Below, piece by piece: positions 49,682-59,344 of a stretch of 64,000 nucleotides of DNA. The notes under the pieces are model-generated. The model worked only from the letters and a program-made list of their open reading frames with translations, ran no database searches and was not told the DNA's origin. The stretch is taken from assembly GCA_037044955.1 (NCBI GenBank), contig JBAOHX010000004.1:1-64000 (forward strand), in the 5' to 3' direction. The first letter of the stretch is position 1; every line of letters starts with the position of its first letter. The translations under genes were made by a program, and so were the position numbers. The stretch comes from JAJXWB01 sp037044955 (GTDB lineage Bacteria > Pseudomonadota > Alphaproteobacteria > Rhizobiales > Beijerinckiaceae).

Positions 49682-50250
49682 TGCGCGTCGTCGGCGGGCG
49701 GTTCCGCGGCCGCGCGCTGAAAGGCCCGTCGTCGCAGTCGATCCGCCCGACGTCGGACCGTCTGCGCGAAACGATCTTCAACATTCTCGCGCACGGCCAC
49801 GACGATGCGGTCGAGAACGCCCGCGTCGTCGACCTGTTCGCCGGCACCGGCGCGCTCGGCCTCGAAGCGGTTTCGCGCGGCGCGCGCTTCGCGCTGTTCG
49901 TCGACGACGGCTCCGAAGCGCGCGCATTACTGCGCGAGAATGTAGAGGCGCTCGGCCTCGGCGGCCTGACGCGCATCTTCCGGCGCGACGCGACGAAGCT
50001 CGGCGATGCGCCTTCGGGCGAAAAATTCGATCTCGCCTTTCTCGATCCGCCCTATGGCAAGGGGCTCGCGCCCCGCGCCTTGCGCGCGCTGGTCGATGGC
50101 GGCTGGCTGCGCGACGGCGCGCTCTGCGTGGTCGAGGAGGCGGCCGGAGAAGAACTGGCGTTGCCGTCGGGCATGGAGCAGCTCGATCGCCGGGCCTATG
50201 GCGAGACGCAGATCGTGATCGCGCGCGTCGGCGCGTCGGTTAACGGTTAA
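49681..50250 (+). CDS. rsmD: 16S rRNA (guanine966-N2)-methyltransferase
   Basis: A 189-residue Rossmann methyltransferase starting MRVVGGRFRGRALKGP, followed by IRPTSDRLRETIFNIL, the SAM motif VVDLFAGTGALGLEAVSRGA and catalytic FLDPPYGKGLA (D/N-PPY). The order matches RsmD, which methylates G966 of 16S rRNA. Its ATG overlaps the rluB stop in TGATG, so the two rRNA-modification genes are co-translated. Intact. Confidence 0.93.
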   Translation: MRVVGGRFRGRALKGPSSQSIRPTSDRLRETIFNILAHGHDDAVENARVVDLFAGTGALGLEAVSRGARFALFVDDGSEARALLRENVEALGLGGLTRIFRRDATKLGDAPSGEKFDLAFLDPPYGKGLAPRALRALVDGGWLRDGALCVVEEAAGEELALPSGMEQLDRRAYGETQIVIARVGASVNG

Positions 50251-50321
50251 CTTTATCCATCCTGTTCAGCTTTCGTTGACCGTACCGGAGCGGGCCCGCA
50301 GGGTGCGTCGTTCAACGGCGC

Positions 50322-51083
50322 ATGGAGGCGCGCGTGTCGTTCGTGTCCGACAGCGATTGGCGCAAATGGGGCCAGATCGATCCCTATTTCGGCGTCGTCA
50401 GCTTCGACGAGTTCAAGGTCGATCGCATCGACGAAAATCGAACGCGTTTTTTCGACACGGGCCGTCGCGAGGTCGAAATCGCGTTGGACGACATCGCCTC
50501 GCGCTACGACGATGTCGCGCGACGTCGCGCGCTCGACTTCGGCAGCGGCGTCGGCCGCCTCGCCCTGCCGCTCGCCGAACATTACGAAGAAGTCGTCGGC
50601 GTCGACATTTCGGAGGCCATGATCGCCGAAGCGCGCGAGAATTGCGCGGACGCCGGCGTCGCCAATGCCCGTTTCGTCCTCTCGGACGACGGGCTGACGC
50701 GCGTGACGGGGTCGTTCGATCTCGTGCACAGCTACATCGTGCTTCAACACATACCTGTCGAGCGCGGCCTCGCGCTGACGGCGCGGATGCTGTCTCGGCT
50801 CGCGCCCGGCGGCGTCGCCTGCCTGCACTATTCGCTTCAACGCACGCTGCCGCCCGCGCGCGAATTCGTCTACGCGCTCAAGCACCGCGCGCCGTTCGGC
50901 CGCCTCGTCATGAATCTGCTGCAGCGCCGCGCCTGGGATGCGCCGGCCATGCAGATGAACAATTATCCGCTCGCGCGCATCCTGCGGCTTTATGCGCAGC
51001 ACGGCCTCGAAGACGTCTTCGTCGCGCCGGAATGGCAGGAGACGGCGCTGACCGCACGCATCTACGGCCGAAAGCGGGCCTAG
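50322..51083 (+). CDS. SAM-dependent class I methyltransferase
   Basis: A 253-residue protein with motif I ALDFGSGVGRLALPLA, motif II VVGVDISEAMIAEARENC and LVHSYIVLQHIPVERGLAL. The KWGQIDPYFGVVS start is common among methyltransferases in surface-glycan and lipid loci, but no such cluster is here. Substrate unknown. The end overlaps the facing MFS gene by 4 bases. Intact. Confidence 0.82.
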   Translation: MEARVSFVSDSDWRKWGQIDPYFGVVSFDEFKVDRIDENRTRFFDTGRREVEIALDDIASRYDDVARRRALDFGSGVGRLALPLAEHYEEVVGVDISEAMIAEARENCADAGVANARFVLSDDGLTRVTGSFDLVHSYIVLQHIPVERGLALTARMLSRLAPGGVACLHYSLQRTLPPAREFVYALKHRAPFGRLVMNLLQRRAWDAPAMQMNNYPLARILRLYAQHGLEDVFVAPEWQETALTARIYGRKRA

Positions 51084-52252
51084 CTTCGCGAGCGGGCGAC
51101 GAAGGCGCCGAGCGCCGCGGCGATCAGCAGCGCGGCTGCGGCGATCAGCGAGGGCGCGAGAAAACTCCCCGAGGTTTCGCGCATCTGCCCCGCAAGCGCC
51201 GGCCCCACGATCTGCCCGAGCCCGAACGCCGAGGTCATGATCGCCTGCGCGCGTTGCGGCGCCATTTGCGTCAGCCGCCGCGCGATGCCGAGTCCGATCG
51301 CGGTGATCGCCATGAACGTGCCGCCGAGAAAAATCCCGGCGAGGACGATTGTCGCCTGGCCGGGCGAGATCACGCTGAGCGCGACCCCCGTCGCCTCCAC
51401 GAGACAGGCGACGGAATAGGCGAACACGTCGGTCGTGCGGCGCGCGACCCACGCCCAGAAGGGGATCGACAGCGCGCCGGCCAGTCCCACGATCGCCCAG
51501 ACATAGGGCTCGACCGGCGCGAGCGAGGCCGTCTCGCGCACGATGGCGACGAGGAAGGTCGCGGTGATGACATAGCCGAAGCCGAAGAGGCCGTATGAGA
51601 GAACGAGCGCGGCGAGCGGGATCGAGACGCCGCCGCGATCCGGCTTGCGCGTCGGCGCCGCCGCCGCCGGCGCCGCGGGAGACGGCAGCAGCGCCAGCGC
51701 CAGCAGCGAGACGCCGGTCGCGACCAGCGCATTGGCGATCCACATCGCCTTCCAGCCGAAACCGGAAGCCGCGAGCGCCGAGACGAGCGCCGAGGAAAAC
51801 GCGATGCCGAGCCCCACGCCCGCGAAGGGCGCAGCCGACAGGCCGACACGCCCGGCGCGCACCAGCGGCTCCAGCGCCATCGACGACAGGCAGACGATGA
51901 CGAAGGCGCTGCCGAAACCGCCGACGAAGCGCATGGCCGCGAATACCGGCACGGATGGGGGGGCCGCCATGCCCGCCAGCGAGAGCGCGCCCGACAGCAG
52001 GCCCACGAGAAAGAACAGGCGGGGATTGCGCTGCGTCGCCGCGCTTGCGCCGGCCAGCGCGCCGAGGAGATAGCCGAGGAAATTGGCGGCCGCGACGATG
52101 CCGGCGCTCGCCGGCGTCAGCGCGGCGTCGGCGATCATCACGGGCAGGATCGGCGTGTAGACGAAACGTCCGACGCCGAAGGCGGCGGCCATGGACAGCA
52201 TGCCGCCGACGGCGAGCCGCGCGGGGGAGGGCGCGGCCTGCATCATCGCCAT
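51080..52252 (-). CDS. YbfB/YjiJ-family MFS transporter
   Basis: A 390-residue, twelve-helix protein. LSMAAAFGVGRFVYTPILPVMI is the YbfB/YjiJ family's first helix with the GVGRFxxTPxLP signature, and AANFLGYLLGALAGA the second. Substrate unknown. I prefer the start at 52252 (MAMMQAAPS), since the preceding 16 residues up to the ATG at 52300 are polar and have no ribosome site. Intact. Confidence 0.8.
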   Translation of the reverse strand: MAMMQAAPSPARLAVGGMLSMAAAFGVGRFVYTPILPVMIADAALTPASAGIVAAANFLGYLLGALAGASAATQRNPRLFFLVGLLSGALSLAGMAAPPSVPVFAAMRFVGGFGSAFVIVCLSSMALEPLVRAGRVGLSAAPFAGVGLGIAFSSALVSALAASGFGWKAMWIANALVATGVSLLALALLPSPAAPAAAAPTRKPDRGGVSIPLAALVLSYGLFGFGYVITATFLVAIVRETASLAPVEPYVWAIVGLAGALSIPFWAWVARRTTDVFAYSVACLVEATGVALSVISPGQATIVLAGIFLGGTFMAITAIGLGIARRLTQMAPQRAQAIMTSAFGLGQIVGPALAGQMRETSGSFLAPSLIAAAALLIAAALGAFVARSRS

Positions 52253-52362
52253 GCGCGCGCGGTCTGCCGCTTCACCGTCAAGAACATGCCTCCCTCGCAA
52301 GCCGACGGATTAGACATTATCCTCAGGCCGAAACCAATGGCGCGCATCACATACGAGACCGG

Positions 52363-53938
52363 ATGACCACGCAATTCGACATGCCGCTTCTCGCCCTCGT
52401 CGAACGGGGGCGCAGCGGAAGACGTCCTTTTCGTCTTCGACGGCGTTCCCGCGACGCGCCGCGATTTCGCGCGCAAGGTCGAGCAGGCCGCGGGCTGGCT
52501 TGCCGCCAACGGCGTCGGCAAGGGCGATGTGGTCGCCGTCTGGCTGGTCAACCGCGTCGAATGGCTCGCGCTGCTCTTCGCCTGCGCGCGCCTCGGCGCA
52601 ATCGTCGCCGCCGTCAATACGCGCTATCGCGCGACCGACGTCGCCCATGTCGTCGGCCTGTCGGGCGCGAAAATGCTGGTGCTGGAGCCGGGCTTCCGGT
52701 CCATCGATTTTCCCGCGATCCTCGCCGGTCTCGATCGCGCCGCCGTTCCCGCGCTCGAGAAGATCGCCATCGTCGGCGCGGGCGACGTCACGACGCCGTG
52801 GCCGACCGTGCGTTTCGACGCCTTCGAGACCGACGCGCCTGCGCCCGCGCCGCAAGGCGCAGCCGACGCGCCGCTGCTGCTGTTCACGACATCCGGCACG
52901 ACAAAGGGGCCCAAGCTCGTCGCGCATTCGCAAGCGACGCTCGCGCGCCATGCGCGTGACATCGCCGCGGCGCTGAAACTGACGCGCGGAAAATCGCTGC
53001 TCGCCATGCTGCCGTTCTGCGGCACGTTCGGCATGGCGAGCGTGCTCGGCTTTCTTGCGGCGAGCGTGCGCATTCACGTCATGGACGCATTCGACGCCGC
53101 GCCGGCGCTGCGCATTCTTCAGGATGAAAAGATCACGCACGCTTTCGGGTCTGACGAAATGTTCCGGCGCATCCTCGCCCTGACCGACGCGCCGAGGCCG
53201 TTTCCGCACGCGCAGCTATTCGGCTTCGCCGCCTTCCAGCCCGGCTGGCGCGAATTCGCCGCGCAGGCCGAAGAGCGCGGCCTGCCGCTGCATGGGCTCT
53301 ATGGCTCGAGCGAAGTGCAGGCGCTTTTTTCCATCGGGCGGGCCAATGTCGCTTTCGCCGATCGCATCGAATGCGGCGGCTGGCCCATGTCGCCGCAAGC
53401 GCGCGTGCGCGTGCGCGACGCCGAGACCGGCGAGATCGCAGGCGACGGCGTCAGCGGCGAGATCGAGATCGACGCGCCCTCGCGATTCCTCGGCTATTTC
53501 AGGAATCCGCAGGCGACCGCGGAGGCGACGACGGCTGACGGGTTCTTCCGCACCGGCGACATCGGACGCATGCGCGCGGACGGCTCCTTCATCTACGAGA
53601 CGCGCGCCGGCGACGCCATGCGGCTCGGCGGTTTTCTGGTCGGCCCGGGCGAGATCGAGGACGAGCTGAAAGCCTGCGAAGGCGTCGCGGATGCGCAGGC
53701 GGTCGCGATAGAGATCGCCGGTCAGGCGCGCTGCGCGGCCTTCGTCATCGCCAAGGCGGGCGCTGCTCCGCAGGAAAACGCGCTGATCGCGCATGTGCGC
53801 GCGCGGCTCGCCGGCTACAAGGTTCCCGCGCGCATTTTCTTCATCGACGCCTTTCCGGTGACCGACAGCGCCAACGGCGTGAAGATCCAGCGCGCGAAAC
53901 TGCGCGCCATGGCCATGGAACGCATCGCCGCAAGCTGA
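52363..53938 (+). CDS. AMP-dependent acyl-CoA synthetase/ligase, frameshifted once
   Basis: About 525 residues of the ANL superfamily: LLLFTTSGTTKGPKLV (P-loop motif), LHGLYGSSEVQ (A5-like motif), GFFRTGDIGRM (with the ribose-binding Asp) and C-terminal GVKIQRAKLR with the active-site Lys. It activates a carboxylic acid to its CoA thioester through an acyl-AMP. One extra base near 52410 separates the first 15 codons (from ATG 52363) from the rest. First gene of a putative catabolic cluster; substrate not predictable. Confidence 0.88.
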
Positions 53939-53964
53939 GCGGCGCGCAACAAACGACGGACAAG

Positions 53965-54834
53965 ATGAGCGAACCGAAAGACTGCTTCTACACATCCCAC
54001 GGCCTGCGCCTGCACTATGTCGATTGGGGCAACGAGAACGCGCCGCCGCTCCTGCTGATTCACGGCGGCGGCGATCATTGCCGCAGTTGGGATCGCCTCG
54101 CGCGCGAATTGCAGCCGTATTTTCACGTCGTCGCGCCCGACCTGCGCGGCCACGGCGATTCCGACTGGACGAAGGGCGGCTCCTACGCGCTGAGCGAATA
54201 TGTCTACGACATCCTGCGTCTCTACGAGACGCTGGGAATCGAGCGTGCGAAAATCGTCGGCCATTCCATGGGCGGCATGGTGTCGCTGATCTTTTCGGGA
54301 ACCTATCCCGACAAGGTCGAGAAGCTGGTCGTGCTCGACGGCGTGACAGTGCTGCCCGACGCGCCGCGCGCGCCGACGCACGAGCGGATATTGAAATCGA
54401 TCGCGCAGCTCGGAGAACGCGAAGGCAAGACGCCGCGCGGCTATCCCACGATCGAGGAAGCCGCCCAACGCATGAAGAAGCGCAACACGCGGCTATCGGA
54501 CGAACTTGCGCTGCATCTGGCGAAACACGCGCTGAAGCGCGACGAGTCCGGCGCCTATGTCTGGAAGTTCGACAAATACCAGCGCGTCGCCGCTCCCCAT
54601 CGTCTCTGGCCGGAAGATCACGTCGCGCTCTGGTCGCGCATTTCCTGTCCGACGCTGCTGCTCTTTGCCGACCGCAGCTTCCTCGACAACGAGAAGCGGC
54701 ACGGCCTCGCGCAGCATTTCCCCGATGCGCGCGCGAAGACGATCGCCGATTCCGGCCACTGGGTGCAGCACGACCAGCCGGAAGAAGTGCTGGCGGAGAT
54801 CAGTGGGTTTTTCGGAGCGGCCCCTCTGTCGTGA
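53965..54834 (+). CDS. Alpha/beta hydrolase
   Basis: A 289-residue hydrolase: oxyanion HGGGDHCRSWD, nucleophile elbow VGHSMGGMVSL (Ser about 98), acid Asp region LLLFADRSFLDNE and the His in DSGHWVQHDQPEEV. This looks like epoxide hydrolase or C-C bond hydrolase relatives. It starts 26 bases after the acyl-CoA ligase on the same strand, so it may cleave an ester or ring-cleavage product of the same pathway. Intact. Confidence 0.88.
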   Translation: MSEPKDCFYTSHGLRLHYVDWGNENAPPLLLIHGGGDHCRSWDRLARELQPYFHVVAPDLRGHGDSDWTKGGSYALSEYVYDILRLYETLGIERAKIVGHSMGGMVSLIFSGTYPDKVEKLVVLDGVTVLPDAPRAPTHERILKSIAQLGEREGKTPRGYPTIEEAAQRMKKRNTRLSDELALHLAKHALKRDESGAYVWKFDKYQRVAAPHRLWPEDHVALWSRISCPTLLLFADRSFLDNEKRHGLAQHFPDARAKTIADSGHWVQHDQPEEVLAEISGFFGAAPLS

Positions 54835-54848
54835 CGTTGCCCGGGCCT

Positions 54849-54924
54849 GTCATGCCCGCGAAGGCGGGCATCCAGAGCCACATTGCGCGCGACAGTCTGG
54901 ATCCCCGCGTTCGCGGGGATGACA
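54849..54924. repeat. Dispersed repeat, TGTCATGCCCGCGAAGGCGGGCAT ... GGGGATGACA type
   Basis: Two hairpins (ATGCCCGC/GCGGGCAT and ATCCCCGC/GCGGGGAT) joined by CAGAG..CTGG, with TGTCAT/ATGACA ends. A very common intergenic element of alphaproteobacteria; here between two facing genes. Confidence 0.82.
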
Positions 54925-54935
54925 TTGTTGAAGAC

Positions 54936-55836
54936 TTACTTCTTCGGCGCAATGTCCACGCCGTTCATGGCGCCGACCGCCGTCGCCAACATCGGCACGT
55001 AATCGGCCGCGCCGCCGCGCGAAACCGCCAGCGCGTAGGAATTCTTCACGGCGTTGCCGAGCGGGTTGGACATGCCGGCGGCGTCCGCCATGGATTCCAG
55101 GTAGCGCATGTCCTTGAAGGCGTTGGCGAGCGTGAACTTGTGCGCGTCGCGGTCGCCTTCCAGCGTCCAGCGCATGAAGGTCTGGTAGAAGCCGCAATCC
55201 ATGCGGCCGCCGCGGATGACGCTGTCGAAGCGTTGCGGCGTGATGCCGACCTTCTGCGCGAGCGTCACCGCTTCGGCGTAGAGCGCCGCATAGCCCATCG
55301 CGAGAAAATTGTTGAGGAGCTTCATGCGGTGCCCGTCGCCGGTTCCGCCCGATATGCACGACGCGCCCCGCCCAGGTGTCGAGCACCGGTTTCAGGCGCG
55401 CGAAAACTTCGTCGCTCGCGCCGACCATCGTGTCGAGCGTTCCCTCCCAGGCTTCCTTCGGCGTGCGCGACAGCGGCGCATCGACCAGCGTCGCGCCGAT
55501 CGCGGCGAGTTCGGCGGCAAGCGCCATGGTGGAGACGGGATCGGCGGTCGAGCAGTCGACGACAATGGAGCCAGCCTTCAACCCCTCCTTCAGCCCGCCG
55601 CGCACGATTCCCTCCACTTCCGGCGAGCCGGTGACGCAGATGAAGACGATGTCGCTGGCTTCGGCCAGTTCGCGCGCGCTTTTCGCCTCCTTCGCGCCGC
55701 GCGCGAGCAGGTCCTCGACCGGCGCGCGGTTGCGATGGCCGAGCACGGTCAGCGCATAGCCCTTCTCGACGATGTTCTTCGCCATGCCGTGGCCCATCAG
55801 GCCGACGCCGACGAAGCCGATGCGTTCCTTGGTCAT
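54936..55836 (-). CDS. 3-hydroxyisobutyrate dehydrogenase family NAD(P)-dependent oxidoreductase, frameshifted once
   Basis: About 299 residues. The N-terminal IGFVGVGLMGHGMAKNI is the GxGxxG nucleotide fold, VVDCSTADPVSTMALA and VDAPLSRTPKEAWEGTLDTMVG are the beta-hydroxyacid dehydrogenase substrate and cofactor segments, and MKLLNNFLAMGYAALYAEAV carries the catalytic Lys (KLLNN). One extra base near 55345 splits the two domains. Such enzymes oxidise 3-hydroxy acids to semialdehydes. Tandem with the MaoC-like gene on the minus strand, 10 bases apart. Confidence 0.9.
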
Positions 55837-55846
55837 GCCTCTCTCC

Positions 55847-56653
55847 TCACGCCGCTTCCGCGACATGGCGCGGCCGCCAGATCGCGGTATGCGTGATCTG
55901 CGCGACGACATGCGCGCCGTCCGCGACCGCGAGCGCGTCGAACTCGACGATGGCGTGGCCCTTCGTCACGCCGTTGGACGTGATGCGATTGCGCAGGGTC
56001 AGTTCCTGCCCGACGCGCGCCGCGCCGAAATTGCGCAGGCGGCTGCCGACATGAATCCACGGACCGAGCACGACGCTCTGCACCAGCGCGGCGTTGCACA
56101 GCCTCAGGATTTGCCCGGGGTGCACTAGGTTTTCGCGCAAATAGATGCCGTCGGTCTCGCGGATGTCGGCCAGATATTGCTGCAGGGCGGCGCGATCGAT
56201 CGTGGCTGGCGCGAGGCCGAGCGACACGCCGGGCGCGAGATTGCTCTCGCTCGCCTTCGGCCGCTCCTGCGGCAGGACGCCGAGCGGCAGGCCGCCGACG
56301 GCGGGCGGCGCGGCGGCGTCCGCCAGCACGGCATGGCCGGTCGCGCAAAGAACGCCGCCGCTTTCCACCGTCAGGTCGAGCACGCCCTTGTCCTCGCGCG
56401 CCGTCACGCGTGCGGTGTCGCCGTCGTAGACCGGCTTGATGAAGCGGCATTCCGCGCCGCCGCGTTCGAGCCACGCGCGGCCCCAGCGCGCCACCGGCAT
56501 GTGCGCCATGTAGGCGTAGACCTCGACGCCCGGCACCAGCGCGCCGGTGAAGCCGAAGCGGCGCGCGACATCGTCGTCGTGGATCTTGTTTTCCGACGTG
56601 ACGGCCGTGTTGAAGGCGCTCACCTCGTAGGGCGCCAGAGCCTGTGCGCTCAT
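55847..56653 (-). CDS. Double hot-dog MaoC-like (FAS1-dehydratase-type) hydratase
   Basis: A 268-residue protein of two hot-dog repeats without a classical MaoC catalytic signature that I can pin down. The N-terminal half (FNTAVTSENKIHDDDVARRFGFTGALVPGVEVYAYMAHM) resembles FAS1-like dehydratases, and LRNRITSNGVTKGHAIVEFDALAV closes the second half. Probably hydrates or dehydrates a CoA-bound or carboxylic intermediate of the neighbouring pathway. Start at 56653 after a GGAGGATGAG site. Intact. Confidence 0.72.
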   Translation of the reverse strand: MSAQALAPYEVSAFNTAVTSENKIHDDDVARRFGFTGALVPGVEVYAYMAHMPVARWGRAWLERGGAECRFIKPVYDGDTARVTAREDKGVLDLTVESGGVLCATGHAVLADAAAPPAVGGLPLGVLPQERPKASESNLAPGVSLGLAPATIDRAALQQYLADIRETDGIYLRENLVHPGQILRLCNAALVQSVVLGPWIHVGSRLRNFGAARVGQELTLRNRITSNGVTKGHAIVEFDALAVADGAHVVAQITHTAIWRPRHVAEAA

Positions 56654-56757
56654 CTCATCCTCCCCCGGCGGCGCTGCGCTGTGACGGCGCATTGACTTGA
56701 CCCGCCGGGCCTCATCATCATGGCGCAGAAAAAATTGTAGAACAATCGGAGGAAACA

Positions 56758-57967
56758 ATGAGACGTCTCTCTCGCGGCGCGCTGGCGTCCGTCTTCGCCC
56801 TGTCGCTTGCGGCTTCCGCGCTCGCGCAGGACAAGCCGCCGCTGAAGCTCGGCCTCATCCTCGACATGTCCGGCCCCTATGCCGACATCACCGGGCCTGG
56901 TTCGGTGACGGCGGGCAAGATGGCGGCGGAGGATTTCGGCGGCGAGGTTCTCGGCCGCAAGATCGAGGTGCTCTCGGCCGATCATTTCAACAAGGCCGAC
57001 GTCGCCGGCACGACGGCGCGCGAATGGTTCGACAACCAGGGCGTCGAGGCGATCATGGACGTGGCGGCCTCGGCCACCGCGCTCGCCGCCAACGAGATCG
57101 CCAAGGCGCGCAACAAGATCCTGCTGCTTTCGGGCCCCGGCGCCGTGCGCATCACCAACGAGGCCTGCGGGCCCTACACGGTGCACTGGGCCTATGACAC
57201 CTATTCGCTGGCGAAAGGCACGGCGACGGCGGCGGTGAAGGCCGGCGGCGACACATGGTTCTTCATCACGGCGGACTACGCCTTCGGCCACGATCTCGAG
57301 AAGGACGCCTCGCATTTCGTCGAGGCCAACGGCGGCAAGGTGCTGGGACGCGCGCGCCATCCGCTGAACACGCCGGATTTCTCGTCCTTCCTGCTGCAGG
57401 CGCAGACCTCGGGCGCGAAAGTGGTCGGCCTCGCCAATGCGGGCGCGGACATGATCACCGCGGTCAAGCAATCCTCCGAATTCGGCCTGACGAAATCGGG
57501 CCAGAAGCTCGCCGTGCTGCTCGGCTATATCTCGGATGTCGAAAGCCTGGGCCTGCCGGTCGCCAAGGGCCTGCTGCTCACCGAGCCCTTCTACTGGGAC
57601 CGCACGCCGGAAACGCGCGCCTGGTCGCAGCGCTTCTTCGACAAGTTCAAGCGCATGCCGACCGCGGCGCAGGCGAGCGTCTACTCGTCGATGACGCACT
57701 ATCTGAAGGCGGTGAAGCAGGCGGGCTCCACGGATTCGGCCGCCGTCATGAAGATCATGAAGGACACGCCGATCAAGGATTTCTTCGCCGACAACGGCGT
57801 CGATCCGCGAGGACGGCCGCATGGTGCACGACATGTATCTCTTCCAGGTGAAGGCGCCCGAGGAATCCAAGGGCAAGTGGGACGACTACAAGCTGGTCGC
57901 CACCATTCCCGGCAAGGACGCCTTCCTGCCGCTGGCCGAATCCAAGTGCCCGCTGGTGAAGAAGTAA
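56758..57967 (+). CDS. Branched-chain-amino-acid-type ABC transporter substrate-binding protein, frameshifted once
   Basis: About 402 residues: signal peptide (RRLSRGALASVFALSLAASALA) then the Peripla_BP_6 fold: LKLGLILDMSGPYADITGPGSV, FFITADYAFGHDLE, DFSSFLLQAQTSGAKVVGLANAG and the closing FLPLAESKCPLVKK. One extra base near 57810. These proteins bind aromatic acids or amino acids in the periplasm and deliver them to LivHMGF-type permeases. None is present here, so it is orphaned within the window. Divergent from the MaoC-like gene. Confidence 0.88.
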
Positions 57968-59233
57968 GGACGAGATCGAAAGCCGACAGCGGCGCGAAGG
58001 GGCTGCTCGAAGTCGCGCTCCCAGCGCATGCGTCCGGTAATCCGGCCAGAACCAGCGCGGCGCCATCAGCACCGGGCGGTTCTGCATCTGCAGGGCCAGC
58101 GCCATGCACTTGCCGTAGCGGCGGTTGACGCTGTCGGCGAAGATCGCCGTCGTCATCTTCGATTTGATCTTCACGCTCCTGAGCTGGATGCCGGGAACTT
58201 GCGCGAACGCCGGCTCCTTGCCGGTCACGCGCTGATGCAGCGCGCGCACGGCGCGCCAGGTCGGCGTCGTCGTGAAGTCCTTGCTCTTTTCCAGAAGCAG
58301 GTCGCGCCGCAGCGCCGCGTCGTCGATGCCGAGCCGATAGTGCTCGATCAGCGCGCGCAGCGCCGTCTCGCTGTTGGTGACGTCGCTCTTCACACGGCCG
58401 ACCTTGTCGTAGGAGAGCAGATCGCCGTCGACCGCGATCCTGTGTCCCGATAGTTTGCCGACAATCGCCTGGAACGCCGCGTTGCGCGACGAATAGCGGC
58501 CGGCGTTGTAATCGGCGAAGCGGAACATCTTCTGGTCGTAGCCGGTCTCGTAGCCCAGCAATTGCCTGGCGCCGAAATAGAGGCCGCCGGCGCGCGTATA
58601 CAGCCTGTCGCGCACGGCGTTGCTCTCGGCGTGCGTGATCGGGCGCCAATGTTCGCCGCGCTCGGCGTTGAGCGCGAAGGCGACCGACACCTGCATCGAG
58701 CCGACGGTGGAAATCTGGTTGTATTCCTCGACCCAATTGTCGAGCAGGCCCCAGTGCAGCAGCCCGTCGAGCGCGGACTTGCCCGCGCCATATTCCACCA
58801 GCGCGCGATAGGCGAGATCGAGGTCGCGCTCGGTGCGCGCGGCGCGAATGCGCTTGATGAAGGAATGGCGCGCATCCGGCATGCTGTCGAGCATGTCGTA
58901 GGCTTTCGCGCCGAGGATCGGAATTTTCCCTAGTTTTTCGCGCACCGCGCGATCGGCGATCTTGCCGAGGTTCGGCACGGCGGGATTGGCGTTGAAACTC
59001 AATTCCTGCGATGCGACCGCGATGACGGCGCAGATGTTCTCGCGCGTCGCGGGGAACTTGTTGTCGGCGAGCGCGGCCAGAATGTCCTCGCCCCAGCCGG
59101 TCGCGTCGCGCACGCCGCCGCGCTCGTTGAGGATGAGGCGCGCGACATCGGGCGGCGTGAAGGTTTGGGCGGCGGCGGAAGACGGAGCGCCTTGAACCAG
59201 CGCCGTCATTGCGAGCGCAGCGAAGCAATCCAT
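57773..59233 (-). CDS. DUF1615 family secreted protein with repeat-derived N-terminus
   Basis: The conserved part (LILNERGGVRDATGWGEDILAAL, VIAVASQELSFNANPAVPNLGKIA, STVGSMQVSVAFAL, YFGARQLLGYETGYDQKMFRFADYNAGRYSSRNAAFQ) is DUF1615, a lysozyme-like fold family; Glu in ASQELSF could be catalytic. Its leader MDCFAALAMTALVQGAPSSAAAQ is encoded half by a dispersed repeat (59204-59323). The conserved part ends near 58020; the frame runs on antisense through the SBP gene to 57773, so the true C-terminus is uncertain and may involve another frame error. Confidence 0.7.
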   Translation of the reverse strand: MDCFAALAMTALVQGAPSSAAAQTFTPPDVARLILNERGGVRDATGWGEDILAALADNKFPATRENICAVIAVASQELSFNANPAVPNLGKIADRAVREKLGKIPILGAKAYDMLDSMPDARHSFIKRIRAARTERDLDLAYRALVEYGAGKSALDGLLHWGLLDNWVEEYNQISTVGSMQVSVAFALNAERGEHWRPITHAESNAVRDRLYTRAGGLYFGARQLLGYETGYDQKMFRFADYNAGRYSSRNAAFQAIVGKLSGHRIAVDGDLLSYDKVGRVKSDVTNSETALRALIEHYRLGIDDAALRRDLLLEKSKDFTTTPTWRAVRALHQRVTGKEPAFAQVPGIQLRSVKIKSKMTTAIFADSVNRRYGKCMALALQMQNRPVLMAPRWFWPDYRTHALGARLRAAPSRRCRLSISSLLLHQRALGFGQRQEGVLAGNGGDQLVVVPLALGFLGRLHLEEIHVVHHAAVLADRRRCRRRNP

Positions 59234-59323
59234 CCAGCGGATGCGGCTAGGTCCGGGGATGGATTGCCGCGTCGCTGCAGGTGAAATCGCCACGGCGATT
59301 TCACCGGAGCTCCTCGCAATGAC
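59204..59323. repeat. CGTCATTGCGAG dispersed repeat, copy 3, supplying a protein start
   Basis: Ends CGTCATTGCGAG and CTCGCAATGACG match the copies at 39391 and 41487. A nested GTGAAATCGCC/GGCGATTTCAC hairpin near the right end makes it 120 bases long. The left part is read as the first codons of the DUF1615 gene. Confidence 0.87.
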
Positions 59324-59344
59324 GGAAAGAGACACGGCGGAGCC

